Counted from the stretch's first letter, positions 1 through 10,540 are shown. The stretch: 64,000 nucleotides of DNA from Adiantum capillus-veneris (GCA_014529385.2 CM043960.1:121553543-121617542), one strand, 5' to 3'. Numbers and translations are program-made. The notes: generated by a model from the letters alone, not told the origin.

Positions 1-228
1 AATGGGGTAGTAACTTATGTGTAGTGGAATTTAACATAGACATAGTGAGTATTTCATTAAGAAATTAAGAATATATTCCTAATGAGCATAGCAAGAGTGC
101 TTGCTTGGAGAGAGAGCAACAAAAGCTTAACATCTTGTTAGACTTAGGCATGAAAAATACTTCAAAAAGAGAGAGAATTTAAGCTATTGACAACAGTTGA
201 GGACCGGATGTACATGGAGGCAGCCCCC
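1..228 (-). repeat. gypsy-I LTR fragment, cut by the window edge
   Basis: This stretch aligns by eye with 27291-27505, the start of the gypsy-I LTR in plus coordinates, at roughly 92% identity. The first dozen or so LTR bases lie outside the window. Homology stops just before the MULE-like unit, and the LTR sequence that would come next resumes near 22620. It may therefore be the first part of the same LTR, split by the intervening 22 kb, although the 22620 piece looks more diverged. Confidence 0.75.
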
Positions 229-238
229 CTCCAAAAGG

Positions 239-248
239 CTTTGTATTA
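239..248. repeat. Left copy of 10-bp target duplication
   Basis: CTTTGTATTA here is repeated exactly at 14414-14423, directly outside the two inverted ends. A 9-11 bp duplication is typical of Mutator-like elements. Confidence 0.75.
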
Positions 249-330
249 GAGTGTGTTTTATTTGCGAGCTTTTGATTTCGAGCTTTTGCAATCAAAACCA
301 ATTTTGCGAGCTTTTTGATTTTAGATTTAG
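249..330 (+). repeat. Left terminal inverted repeat of the MULE-like unit
   Basis: The end has at least three GAGCTTTT motifs spaced about 20 bp apart. Read inward it aligns, with small gaps, to the inverse of 14336-14413 at roughly 70-75% identity by eye. Repeated short motifs in a terminus often serve as transposase binding sites; that role is inferred. Confidence 0.6.
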
Positions 331-917
331 AGCCTTTTCTAACAACACAAAAAAATTAATCCAAAACAAAGACATTAGAATATTATACACAACAAAAAAC
401 TTCTATCATCTTGCAACAAGTTGGCTTAAGATTATGAGTCTCTTTTAACGATACACACCAAAAACATGTACAAGTTTCCAAAAGCCCTAGTTTTGAGCTT
501 GTACAATCATCTAGATAGATACCACAAAGCATGCTTCTCTTACTAAAAGGAATCCAAATAAAGTACCATGTGTCTAGAAAAGCTACTCTACATCTAATAT
601 ATAAGAGAAATCTCCTTCAATGCATACTTCTACATGTCATTCTCTAAGATCTAGGTTCACTACACCAGAGGTTTTATCTTGCGGGTTTGCCCTAATACAA
701 ATGCAAGGTCTATGGGAGTTAGTGCAGGCTGATGAATGACCATGTGCTCTTTTGGTTGAAGCCCTAGAATATACACATACACATAGTACATGTGCTTACA
801 TGCCAAAAATGCTTTATGTGTAGATTCTCTCTTTTGAAAATCAGAACAGGTGCAACTAGGCTCTACCTTAATGTGTACATCATAACAACTCTTTGTTAAT
901 ACCCGAAAAACTATGTG

Positions 918-1009
918 CTATTCGCTTTCTAGTTTCTTGTCCAAGAACGTTGCAACCATAATTGCAACTGACTCCAATCTCTTTTGCACTTCTTTGGAAA
1001 TACCATGTC
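918..1009 (-). pseudogene. C-terminal part of an unrecognised gene cut by copia-I
   Basis: On the minus strand this reads GISKEVQKRLESV and then IMVATFLDKKLES before a TAG stop at 918-920. It continues in the same frame from the stretch on the far side of copia-I (6193-7030), because copia-I duplicated the 5-bp target ATGTC inside a codon run. The composition (charged and amphipathic helix-like, no simple repeats) looks coding. I do not recognise the protein. It lies inside the MULE-like unit and could be transposon cargo or a captured host fragment. Confidence 0.45.
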
Positions 1010-1284
1010 TGTAGACATGTAGTAGTGTTAGTGTGTATACGCGCTTCACCAGGGGCACTTTTCTCCCACTGGGTTTTTCCCCCTGGACATCCGGTGTGAA
1101 AGGACACCTTATCTCTTAGGGTTTCATATAAGCTTTGTAGCTCTGAGTTTATAAATTATTATTCCAATACAGAGAGAGAGACTACAGAGATCTCGTACAC
1201 AAGCTCTGTGTCTTCTCCTTCTCCATCTTCTTCCTACTCTGAGTTGCTGTCTTCCTTCTGTTTCCTGTTTCATCATCTTCAACA
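1010..1284 (+). repeat. copia-I 5' LTR
   Basis: A 275-bp repeat identical by eye to 5913-6187. It begins TGTAGACATG and ends TTCAACA. The TATA-like run TATAAATTATTATT near 1150 followed by an AGAGAGAGAG tract may mark the promoter and leader, which is inferred from position. Confidence 0.95.
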
Positions 1285-1286
1285 AT

Positions 1287-1302
1287 TGGTATCAGAGCAA
1301 GG
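1287..1302 (+). other. copia-I primer binding site
   Basis: TGGTATCAGAGC lies two bases after the 5' LTR. It is the standard plant copia primer site, complementary to the 3' end of initiator methionine tRNA. Confidence 0.9.
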
Positions 1303-1683
1303 TGATTTCCAGAGCCTCTACTTGCGTTTTCGCGTCCGCGCGCGCAATCGCAGTTTTCAGGCAGTTTTCAGAAAATTTGTTCGCGGGAGCATCCTCGACG
1401 TTCCGGGAGTATTCTGAACAGGTGACCTGGGGTTTTACCCCCCTTTCGAATCCGTTCGAGCCCTCAGAATTTCGTTCTGAGCAGTGTAGCAGAAGTTACT
1501 TTTCCGAGGCGTTTAGATCAAGAGGGTGTGCTTTTTGACAGATTTTCTTCAGGTAAACAGTTCTTTTGGGAAGCAGCTTGTCTTAGCTTTGTGCTGAGAT
1601 TTTGTGTAGAGTTTTGCTTGGATTGGAGAGGAGATTTGTGAATCTCTTGGAGGTTCTTTTGCTCTCTTGTGTGCATCTACAGT

Positions 1684-4600
1684 ATGGCTCAATCAACGGA
1701 GAAAGAGATTTTTGGTGCGTTTACATCCGAAGACAAATTGGATGGTACCAACTATTCTCTTTGGTCTTTTATGGCCAAAAATGTTTTGGTTGGTAAAGGA
1801 TTGTGGGATTATGTATCTGGAGATGAAGTTCGTCCAGGTAGCATTGCACCTGCCACGCCTGGTCGTGGTGCAGCTTTTGGTGCAGGACCCTCACAAGTCA
1901 CTCCAGAGCAAAAGAGATGGGATACTAAAGATGCACAGGCTATGGCTGTGATTGCCTTAACCATAAAGAGGACAATCACACCACATATCAGATCTTGCAG
2001 AACTTCTGAGGATGCTTGGAACACTCTGCAAGCTATGTTTGGAGGAAGAAACGCTCCCAGAATAGAGTTTTTGAAGAAACAACTTGACAAAATACAGATG
2101 GACGAAGGTGACGATATTGTCGAGCATCTTACAAAAATCAGGGATCTTAAAGAGCAATTGCTTAGCATTGATGAAGTGATTCCAGAGAAGGACTTGGTTT
2201 CCAAAACACTCAATTCACTACCACCATCTTATTTGACTTTTCAGACTTCTTTGACTCTGTCTTTGCGAGCTAATCCTGACCCTCTTCATTTTGAAGAGTT
2301 AGTGGCTTTGCTATTGCAGGAGGATCAATCACGTAAGAACAAGTCTTTACAGGTGGATGGTATGGATCATGCTCTTGTTGTACAGAACAAAAACAGGGGT
2401 AAAGAGAGTGCTCATCACTCCAAGTCTAGTGCAGGACAATCTTCAGAGAAGTCTAAAGGTGATTCAGACAAGTCCAAGAAGAAAGGTAAATGTCACTACT
2501 GCAAGAAACCTGGTCACTACATTAGTGAGTGTAAAAAGCGAATTGCTAAAGAAAAGAAGAAAGAGTCAAGTTTGGTTGTTTCAGCTTCTGGTGATTCTTC
2601 TACAGCTAAAGAAGAGTCTGCAAACTTTGTGCAGGATTCTTATGCTTTTGTAGTATGTTCAAATTTTTCTGCTTACAGTGTTGACAAGACACAAATGATT
2701 TGGTACTTTGATAGTGGTGCATCCAGGCATATTACTTCAAGGAAGGATTTGTTTTGTTCATTGGATGCAGCTCCAGCAGGAAAGAAGGTGACATGTGCAA
2801 ATAATGCTTCTTATCCAATCAAAGGCGTTGGTAAGATTTTGATTACCATTTCAGATGGTTCAGATTTATGCTTGCCAGATGTCTTATATGTTCCAGGGAT
2901 CAAGAAGAATTTGTTGTCTGTATCCTCTCTTGCAAAAAATGGTCTTCGGGTCATTTTTGAGGATGACAAATGTGTTGTACGAGATCGAGAGAATGGTTAT
3001 TCTCTTATCACTACAGGTACGCTGGAAAATGGACTATTTGTGCTAGATCGTTATGAAAAGCAGATTCAGGTATGTATTGCAGAAACAAAGACTCAGGCCA
3101 TGCAGGATGCTGAGTTGTGGCATGCTAGATTTGGGCATGTTAGTTATGGCAGTTTGATGACTTTACAACGTCATAATATGGTGCATGATTTGTCTTTATT
3201 GGAGATGCCACCAAGACATGTATGTGAAGGTTGCGTTCTTGGAAAGATGCACAGATTTGCATTTTCGCAGGATGGTTCAGTTAGAGCGACACGAAAGTTG
3301 CAGCTTGTACACAGTGATGTATGTGGTCCTATGAGGACGCCATCTATAGGAAACAGCCTTTATTTTGTGACCTTCATTGATGACTTTTCCAGGTTTTGTT
3401 GGGTGTATCCACTCAAAGCAAAGTCAGATGTGTTTGCAGTTTTTCAACATTATGTCGCCATGGTTGAAAATGAAACAGGTTGCAAAGTACAGACTCTTCG
3501 TACCGATCGAGGAGGTGAATACATGTCAGGTGCATTTAAGGATTTTTTGGGAAAGAAAGGCATTAAACACCAATGCACTATGCCATACACACCACAACAG
3601 AATGGTGTTGCAGAAAGGAAGAACAGGTCTTTAATGGAGACAGCTAGATGTATGCTCAAGGCTAAGAGTTTGCCTCATAAGCTATGGATGGAGGCAGTTG
3701 CTTGTGCAGCACATGTTTTGAACAGGTGTCCTACTCGTGCCTTGAAGACCATTACTGCATATGAAGCTTGGTATGACAAAAAACCTTCAGTCAGTTATCT
3801 TCGTGTTTTTGGTTGTCTTGCTTATGCTCACATCCCTCAGCAGTTACGTGGAAAGCTTGATGATAAGGCAATCAAATGTATATTTGTGGGGTACAGTAGT
3901 GGAAGTAAAGGTTATAGACTTTACAATCCTGCTACAAACAAGATTTTTGAAAGTCGTGATGTAATTTTTGCAGAAACTACTGCTCAACCTATGGTTGCTT
4001 TTGATGTACCTCATATGCAGACACATGATGTATTTGAAGGTTTGCTTCCTTCTTTTGTGGAGAATCAAGAATCACAACAGGTTGATAATCTTGATCAATC
4101 TTTTGATCAGCATGTGACACCTCATGATGTAGAGAAAATTGTGCGTGAAGAGCAAGAAGTTCTCAGGGAAGAAAGAACCTTGCCTAAATGGGTTCAGAAA
4201 ACTTTGCAGGATAGCAAGTTGGATGCACCATTGCCACGAAAAACACGTGCTGGTACTACTTTTGGCAGAGAGCAAGTAGATTTGGCTTGCTTTAGTACTC
4301 TTTGTGATGCAGATGAGCCTGATTCATTTGAACAAGCTTTAGAGTGTGTTCAGTGGAAAGATGCTATGCAGCAAGAAATTGATTCTATTCATAAGAATCA
4401 TACATGGGATCTAGTGGACTTGCCTACAGGTAAAAAGCCTATTGGTACAAAGTGGGTTTTTAAGGTAAAAAGGAAACAAGATGGTACTGTTGACAGGTAC
4501 AAAGCAAGGCTTGTGGCAAAAGGCTATGCGCAACAGAAAGGCATAGATTATGATGAAACCTTTGCTCCTACTTCTCGTGCGTCCACAGTTAGATCACTAG

Positions 4601-5865
4601 TTGCAATTGCTGCTCATCATGGTTGGACAGTGCATCAGTTGGATATCAAAACTGCTTTTTTGAATGGTGATTTGCAGGAAGAAATTTATGTAAGTCAACC
4701 AAGTGGTTTTGTTGTAAAAGGTCAAGAGCAAAAGATATGTAGATTGCGTAAAGCTTTGTATGGTCTCAAACAGGCTCCAAGAGCATGGTATGAGAAGATA
4801 CATACTTATTTGATTGGCCAGGGATTTCAGAATAGTCCAGCAGAAAGTACTTTGTATGTCAAAAAGAGAGATGGAGTTCTCATTATGCTAACACTTTATG
4901 TGGATGATATGCTTCTTACAGGCAATACTGCAGATGAAATTGAAGCGTTTAAAGATGCTTTGAGAAAAATCTTTGAGATGTCTGATCTTGGTTTGCTACA
5001 TTATTACTTGGGTATTCAGTTTGTGCAATCAGAGGATGGCATATACATGTTGCAGGCAAAATATTTGCATAAAATTTTGGACAAGTTTGGTATGCAAAAT
5101 TGTAAGCCAATCTCTACACCCGTAGAAACTGGATCAAAGTTGAGCATGCACGATGCTGGAGAACCTTTTGATGTACATACTTATGCAGCAGCGGTTGGTT
5201 GCTTGATATATTTGGCAGGCAACACTCGTCCAGACATTCAATTTGGGGTTTCACAAGCAAGCAGATTTATGCACAGCCCAGGTATGCATCATTGGCAAGC
5301 TGTGAAGCGCATACTTCGTTACCTTTCAGGTACCCCTAATCTTGCCATGTTCTTTCCAAGGGGGGATATGTATGGAAAGCACAGTTCTATGCAGCTTCTT
5401 GGTTACAGCGATTCAGATTGGGCTGGTGATTTTGACACACGACATTCCACAAGTGGCAATTGTTTTTTCTTGGGAAATGCATGTATATCTTGGCTAAGCA
5501 AGAAGCAACCCACAGTGGCTACATCAACTTGTGAAGCTGAGTACAGGGCAGCTTTCACGGCAACAGTTGATTGTGTATGGATACACAGGTTATTGGCAGA
5601 TCTTTGTGAGTGTCAACAGGCACCCACTACCATTTTCACTGACAGTCAGAGTGCTATGGCAGTTGCAAGGAATCCAGTATTTCATGCAAGAACAAAGCAC
5701 ATAGAGGTTCACTACCACTATGTCAGGGAAAGGCTACATGCAGGGGAGATCACACTAACTTACTGTCCTACACAGGATAACATTGCAGATCTATTTACGA
5801 AGGCGTTATCACGAGAAAAGTTTGAAGCTTTCCGAAAAGCTTTGGGCTTACTCTCATACACATGA
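1684..5865 (+). CDS. copia-I Gag-Pol polyprotein
   Basis: A single frame of 1393 codons from the first ATG (1684), the usual MA-type copia start. In order: UBN2-type gag at about 10-200 (LDGTNYSLW, then YLTF); CCHC zinc knuckle CHYCKKPGHYISEC at 270-283; aspartic protease FDSGAS with D343; gag-pre-integrase LWHARFGHVS; integrase with D545, D608 and E644, the last pair 35 residues apart as expected; reverse transcriptase with YVDD (D1074, D1075); and RNase H from YSDSDWAGD (D1243) through STCEAEY. Length and order match plant Ty1/copia. All catalytic motifs are present. The product would form a virus-like particle and copy the element's RNA. Confidence 0.95.
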   Translation: MAQSTEKEIFGAFTSEDKLDGTNYSLWSFMAKNVLVGKGLWDYVSGDEVRPGSIAPATPGRGAAFGAGPSQVTPEQKRWDTKDAQAMAVIALTIKRTITPHIRSCRTSEDAWNTLQAMFGGRNAPRIEFLKKQLDKIQMDEGDDIVEHLTKIRDLKEQLLSIDEVIPEKDLVSKTLNSLPPSYLTFQTSLTLSLRANPDPLHFEELVALLLQEDQSRKNKSLQVDGMDHALVVQNKNRGKESAHHSKSSAGQSSEKSKGDSDKSKKKGKCHYCKKPGHYISECKKRIAKEKKKESSLVVSASGDSSTAKEESANFVQDSYAFVVCSNFSAYSVDKTQMIWYFDSGASRHITSRKDLFCSLDAAPAGKKVTCANNASYPIKGVGKILITISDGSDLCLPDVLYVPGIKKNLLSVSSLAKNGLRVIFEDDKCVVRDRENGYSLITTGTLENGLFVLDRYEKQIQVCIAETKTQAMQDAELWHARFGHVSYGSLMTLQRHNMVHDLSLLEMPPRHVCEGCVLGKMHRFAFSQDGSVRATRKLQLVHSDVCGPMRTPSIGNSLYFVTFIDDFSRFCWVYPLKAKSDVFAVFQHYVAMVENETGCKVQTLRTDRGGEYMSGAFKDFLGKKGIKHQCTMPYTPQQNGVAERKNRSLMETARCMLKAKSLPHKLWMEAVACAAHVLNRCPTRALKTITAYEAWYDKKPSVSYLRVFGCLAYAHIPQQLRGKLDDKAIKCIFVGYSSGSKGYRLYNPATNKIFESRDVIFAETTAQPMVAFDVPHMQTHDVFEGLLPSFVENQESQQVDNLDQSFDQHVTPHDVEKIVREEQEVLREERTLPKWVQKTLQDSKLDAPLPRKTRAGTTFGREQVDLACFSTLCDADEPDSFEQALECVQWKDAMQQEIDSIHKNHTWDLVDLPTGKKPIGTKWVFKVKRKQDGTVDRYKARLVAKGYAQQKGIDYDETFAPTSRASTVRSLVAIAAHHGWTVHQLDIKTAFLNGDLQEEIYVSQPSGFVVKGQEQKICRLRKALYGLKQAPRAWYEKIHTYLIGQGFQNSPAESTLYVKKRDGVLIMLTLYVDDMLLTGNTADEIEAFKDALRKIFEMSDLGLLHYYLGIQFVQSEDGIYMLQAKYLHKILDKFGMQNCKPISTPVETGSKLSMHDAGEPFDVHTYAAAVGCLIYLAGNTRPDIQFGVSQASRFMHSPGMHHWQAVKRILRYLSGTPNLAMFFPRGDMYGKHSSMQLLGYSDSDWAGDFDTRHSTSGNCFFLGNACISWLSKKQPTVATSTCEAEYRAAFTATVDCVWIHRLLADLCECQQAPTTIFTDSQSAMAVARNPVFHARTKHIEVHYHYVRERLHAGEITLTYCPTQDNIADLFTKALSREKFEAFRKALGLLSYT

Positions 5866-5900
5866 TGATCTGCTACCTTGTACGGATTCACACTATCACT

Positions 5901-5912
5901 ACAGGGGGGATT
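5901..5912 (+). other. copia-I polypurine tract
   Basis: ACAGGGGGGA abuts the 3' LTR, the expected position for the plus-strand DNA primer. Confidence 0.85.
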
Positions 5913-6187
5913 TGTAGACATGTAGTAGTGTTAGTGTGTATACGCGCTTCACCAGGGGCACTTTTCTCCCACTGGGTTTTTCCCCCTGGACATCCGGTGT
6001 GAAAGGACACCTTATCTCTTAGGGTTTCATATAAGCTTTGTAGCTCTGAGTTTATAAATTATTATTCCAATACAGAGAGAGAGACTACAGAGATCTCGTA
6101 CACAAGCTCTGTGTCTTCTCCTTCTCCATCTTCTTCCTACTCTGAGTTGCTGTCTTCCTTCTGTTTCCTGTTTCATCATCTTCAACA
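5913..6187 (+). repeat. copia-I 3' LTR
   Basis: The identical partner of 1010-1284, followed by the target duplication ATGTC at 6188-6192. Confidence 0.95.
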
Positions 6188-6192
6188 ATGTC

Positions 6193-7030
6193 TCCACTTA
6201 CACTTCCTTCTATTGGAACTTCCTTGTGTAAGAGCAGCATTTGTATTGCTCATGCGTCATAGTGGTGTTGCAAAATCTACAAATTGAGATCCATTTTGTA
6301 CCAAGCTATCACTCTCTTCCTTTAATAAGTTGGTTCCAATATCCACTTGCCAAAAAGTAGGAACAACAGGTGAGAATTTAAATTTCCTCTATACTTTTTG
6401 TGTGTGTCCTAATTCATAATTGCAGAACCATATCCACTGTGCAATTGTCTTGTCTTTAAAAGTTCTCTCACACCAAAAACAGGGAGCAACCATTCCCACT
6501 TGACGGCTCTGTAATTTGTTACCACAACTTTTCTTCCCTACCATTACAAAACATTTCCTCATGCAATTGGCTGGCATCCTTCGTAAAGCCCACTCTTCAT
6601 GGGCAACTTTGACGTCTTGAATATACCTTGCTAAATTCTCCTCACGCTGCACTCGAATGCTCTCTCCTGCTTTACTATCAGTGACAACTTATACTTCTTT
6701 ATTATCCTCTCTATCAAAATGTATTCTCCATGGTCTCCCTCTGGTTTTGCGTTGTCTTGCTTCCATTACATATCCAAGTTTATGTGAGCTTCTACTGACT
6801 CCACTTGTTTTCTTCTTCCATTGTAATATATATTTTTCACCTTCCATCACAGGATCCTCATACAAAGGACTACCACCAACCAAGCCTTTTAATGTACTCG
6901 CAAAATGAGTTGGATTTGGAGATTCTCTGCCTTTGGAACTGGCCATCATTGCTTCTATGGAAGGGCCCGTTCCGATGTATCTTCTTGTGGTGTATCCAGA
7001 TCTTTTTGCACCTTGAATATATGCATTCAA
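6193..7030 (-). pseudogene. Unrecognised gene, main part, broken
   Basis: One minus-strand frame runs through this stretch for about 280 codons with in-frame stops (for example 6689-6691 and one near 6389), then continues beyond copia-I at 1009-918. Visible segments include TRRYIGTGPSIEAMMASSKG, an RQRKTRGRPW basic patch resembling an AT-hook (RGRPW), and a cysteine-bearing segment CFWCERTFKDKTIAQWIWFC that could hold a small zinc-binding motif. No ATG is evident at the upstream end of the open stretch, so the N-terminus is undefined. I do not recognise the family. A captured host fragment or a decayed transposon-encoded protein are both possible. Confidence 0.45.
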
Positions 7031-8065
7031 AACGTCACTGACACATGCATATAAAGTGATATTTTACGTTTACCACCTTCACCTGCCAGCCAACTAGCAT
7101 GGATGCTCAGTGACTCATTTATACTTGGAATTTGAGCTTTCTCCCATGGACTCTTATTGACCTATAAATACAAAACAATTAGAACCATAGATAGGTACAT
7201 CTATATTTTCATGTATTTAATAAAAACAAAAAAAATGATTGATATACCATTGTCTCAGCGCTTCCCCAATGGGAAATCTATTGGTCCCACTATGAAGAGA
7301 ATGGGGTCTACGAGGGCCTCTTTATTTGGCAGTTTAAGAAAGTCAAACCTTTAGTATTAAGAAAGTAATTAAAGGACAGGTTTTGAATTCAAACACGCAA
7401 ACCGGCTAGTTTATTTGAATTCCAATTTTTGCCCCAAAATGGAATTTAAAATCTAGTGAGTAAAACCATATCATGTAGCATATCTATGGAAAGAGCTCAA
7501 CGCATAAACTGCAGATCTATGATCTCCACTCAAATTGGGGATCATATGTGGGAGTTATGGAAGACCAAAAATCATAAAATTGTCCAACTCCTTTTTGGGG
7601 GGAAAGGTGCATCCTTTGACCACTCTTACACATCTCTTACACACCCACCATTCTTGCACACATGGCGTACACCTATTCATCAAAATGTTAATCACCTCCA
7701 TAGGCTCATGGCAAATAAAGAGGCCCTCCTATACCCCATCCTCTTCCTAATGTCACCAGTTAAACCATCTCTCTAAAGCCTTTCTATTATCCCCTGTCAC
7801 ATATTTCACCCACCATTCTCGTATTGTGGAAGCTATATGGGAAGTTTCATTTGTAGTCTTTGCTAAGCACCATGCTTCACACATCAATATCAACATTTAA
7901 ATGTGATGGAGTCAAACTTTTGTTACATGGTGTAGCAAACATAGAAGAATCACTGACTTTTTCACTTGTTTCTAAAGTGTCAACCACATAAACATAGTAA
8001 TCCGAATGAAGAATGTGGTAAGCTTAGGACAGAGAATGGTCAAGCCTAGGTAATGCTTTTGATCT
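7031..8065. other. Unassigned MULE interior
   Basis: About 1 kb of ordinary AT-rich sequence between two weak coding-like stretches. I see no domain, repeat pair or RNA gene. Some minus-strand frames continue in short blocks between stops, which would fit decayed exons or introns of the neighbouring broken gene. Confidence 0.3.
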
Positions 8066-8269
8066 TCATCTTGGCAACACATTGACCTTAGAATCAGAGC
8101 TCCCTGTCTGAAGAACTGCTTGCAAGCCTTCAAACTTAATAGAAGGAGGGAATAGGCTTTGAAGAAAATATTCAATAAGTAGAAGCTCTCCATTTTGTAA
8201 TGAGACTCTATAATCCATTTGAGCACCATTAATCGTCCATGAAGGCATAGTTGTAGCTATAGTTGTCAT
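8066..8269 (-). pseudogene. Short hypothetical frame, possibly an upstream exon
   Basis: A 67-codon ATG-started minus-strand frame beginning MTTIATTMPSWTINGAQMD and including LLLIEYFLQSLFPPSIKFEG. It lies about 1 kb upstream of the broken gene at 6193-7030 on the same strand, so it may be an upstream exon of it. No family is recognised. An overlapping frame (7972-8229) is open too, which weakens the case. Confidence 0.25.
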
Positions 8270-8519
8270 GTCTGAGAGGAGGAATAATACTTGAGGTAAA
8301 TAAAACTACGAAACAAGAAGGAAGAGAATGTGTATAAGGTACAAAGAAAGTGTAAAAGCATGCAGCTGCAAAAAGTTAATGCATTTATTAAAAACTGTTC
8401 TAAATAGATTTGGAATATTCACTCTTTAAGATATGCACAATCATAGCCATTAAGATACATTTGAATCAGCATTTCGTCAAATCCATATGTTAACCCATTG
8501 AGCTTTCAAAATCTCCCCA

Positions 8520-8845
8520 AAAAAACGCATAATTTTTTTTTTTAATATGGTACATATAAAATATACGATGTTTTAAAAATTATAAAATATACATGTATAT
8601 ATATATATATATATATAGTATAGAGTATAGTTTTATATATCCCCAATTAAACGCTTTAAAATTAAAATGGACATAGTATATATAGAATATATGGTATTTA
8701 AGTATATAATATATATAACTATACTAATATAATATAGTTATATTATACTATAGAATATATAGGTATATTATACACTACACATACTATATATTTAGTTTAT
8801 AATTATATTATATTGATATAATATATACTATATAAAATTCCATGT
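8520..8845. repeat. AT-rich low-complexity tract
   Basis: Almost pure A/T, including an uninterrupted (TA)n run near 8594-8617 and short palindromic TATA/ATAT strings. It directly adjoins the GTACCA minisatellite and may be its degenerate edge. Confidence 0.8.
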
Positions 8846-8849
8846 ATAT

Positions 8850-9935
8850 CAGTCTAGTACCAGTATAGCAGTATACTAGTACCACTATAGCAGTATAAAA
8901 GTATAGCAATATTCCAGTACCAATATAGCAGTATAGCAGTACCAATATAGCAGTATAGAAGTATAGTAGTATACCAGTAGCAGTATAGCAGTATAGCAGT
9001 ATAGCAGTACCAATATCAGTATCAGTACCAATACTGCAAGTACAATATAATACCAGTACCAATACAGTACTAGCACATGACCAATACAGTATCAATATCA
9101 GTATCAGCACAGTACCAATACCATTACACTACTAGTACCCGTACAGTACCAGTATTAGAACAATAGAAAACAAAATCTGAGTACAGTACTAGTACCAGTA
9201 TAGTATTATAGCAGTACAGTACCAGTACCAGTAACACTGAAAATCTGGGACCTCTAAGGCCAGTACCAGTATACACCCGTATAGGAGAACTAGTACCAGT
9301 ACTACTAGTACCACTACTAGTACCAAAAAAATCTGAGTCCAGTACCAGTACGAGTACCAATACAACACTGGAGATCTGAGACCTTTAAGGCGAGTATGAG
9401 TACCATGGTGTATAGTATCAGTACCATTACAATACCAACACCTATATAGTACCAGTACTAGAACAATAAAAAAGAAAAATTTGAGTATAATACCAGTACG
9501 AGTATAGCAGTACCATTATACCAGTATAGCATTATAGCAATACCAGTACCAGTACTAGCATTGAAAACCCGAGACCAATACCAATATACCAGTACAGGTC
9601 TAGTATCTCCATACGAATACCAATATAGCAATATCAGTATCAGCACTAAAAATCTGAGACAAGTATCAGTATATCAGTACCATTATATTAGTATTAGCAG
9701 TATAGAAGTATAGTTGTACCAGTACCAGTACCAACTCTAGCACTAAAAATCTGAGACAAGTATCAGTATATCAGTACCAATATATTAGTATTAGAAGTAT
9801 AGAAGTATAGCTGTACCAGTACCAGTGTTGTACTAGTACTACCAATACTAGTACAACACTGAAAATCTGAGACCTCTAAGGCTAGTACCAATATACAACC
9901 GTATAGCAGAATTAATACCAATACTAGTACCAATT
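8850..9935. repeat. GTACCA/GTATAGCA minisatellite with periodic spacer
   Basis: The stretch is built of degenerate 6-9 bp units (AGTACC, AGTATAGC, AGTATC) rich in the palindrome GTAC. A second-order unit recurs: a spacer of the type CACTGAAAATCTGAGACC begins near 9234, 9366, 9639, 9744 and 9857, usually followed by TCTAAGGC or AAGTATCAGTA. The reverse-strand frames LVLVLY are only translations of this repeat. Confidence 0.85.
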
Positions 9936-9983
9936 ACTGGCTTTCTTCAAGTTTTGCTTAATAACACTTTTGGCGATCTTGTC

Positions 9984-10149
9984 AAATCTCTCTGATAATC
10001 CGTAAGATTTAATCCCAAAATTTCAAAAAAAGGGGGGGTGGACAGAGTCCCCCCATCATCTGCGCGCACGTGGGTGATGGGAGGGCTTTGCACGTCCCCC
10101 TTTTTTTTGGAATTTTGGGATTAAATCTTACGGATTATCAGAGAGATTT
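9984..10149. repeat. Hairpin 1: 166-bp nested palindrome
   Basis: Near-perfect inverted repeat. The outer arms (about 40 bp, AAATCTCTCTGATAATCC inward, returning as GGATTATCAGAGAGATTT) enclose an A7-G7 / C5-T8 inner stem and a GC-rich centre ATCATCTGCGCGCACG. The inner part is shared with hairpins 2-4; the outer arms are unique to this copy. It resembles a foldback or MITE-type element. Confidence 0.85.
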
Positions 10150-10200
10150 TAATAAATTTTGGGATTAACTCCACAAAAGTAACAAAAATTTTCCAAAAGT

Positions 10201-10304
10201 CATCAAGTCGACAAAAAAAGGGGGTAGGCAGAGCTCACACATCATCCACACGTGCGCGGATGATGGGGGAGCTCTACCTCCCCCTTTTTCTTGTCGACTT
10301 GATG
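10201..10304. repeat. Hairpin 2: 104-bp palindrome
   Basis: The arms CATCAAGTCGAC...GTCGACTTGATG enclose the same A/G-rich stem and CATCATCC...GGATGATGG centre as hairpin 1. Pairing extends imperfectly to about 10191-10312. The outer arms differ from those of hairpin 1. Confidence 0.85.
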
Positions 10305-10410
10305 AGCTTTGACAACGGTATTGCAGAAAAAATGCTTTCGATTAAGATTTTTTAAATAAAACCTACATTATTTGATATATATATTTGTTCAAAAACCATA
10401 TTAAAAACAC

Positions 10411-10490
10411 ACAAAAAGGGGGTGCTGGAACCCACCTATCATCCGCGCGCATGCGAATGATATGGGGGCTCTAGCCTCCCCTTTTTTTCC
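10411..10490. repeat. Hairpin 3: about 78-bp palindrome
   Basis: AAAAAGGGGG on the left pairs with CCCCTTTTTTT on the right, around ATCATCCGCGCGCATGCGAATGAT. It carries the shared core but little outer-arm extension. Confidence 0.8.
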
Positions 10491-10537
10491 ACCCTTTTTC
10501 CCCTTTTGATAATGAATTGTTGGCTTCTAATAACTAG

Positions 10538-10540
<3 letters not shown>

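Larger units (their letters stand above)
1010..6187 (+). mobile_element. copia-I: Ty1/copia LTR retrotransposon, looks whole
   Basis: The element has two 275-bp LTRs that I find identical base for base, both TG...CA, flanked by the 5-bp duplication ATGTC (1005-1009 and 6188-6192). A primer site resembling initiator-Met tRNA follows the 5' LTR, a polypurine tract precedes the 3' LTR, and one long frame encodes gag, protease, integrase, reverse transcriptase and RNase H in copia order. No break is seen. Identical LTRs imply a very recent insertion. It sits inside the MULE-like unit and interrupts an unrecognised reading frame on the opposite strand. Confidence 0.97.

Noticed and set aside
8808-9646. 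Several minus-strand frames reading LVLVLY or YCYTAIL
   Set aside because: They are translations of the GTACCA minisatellite and have no protein-like composition.
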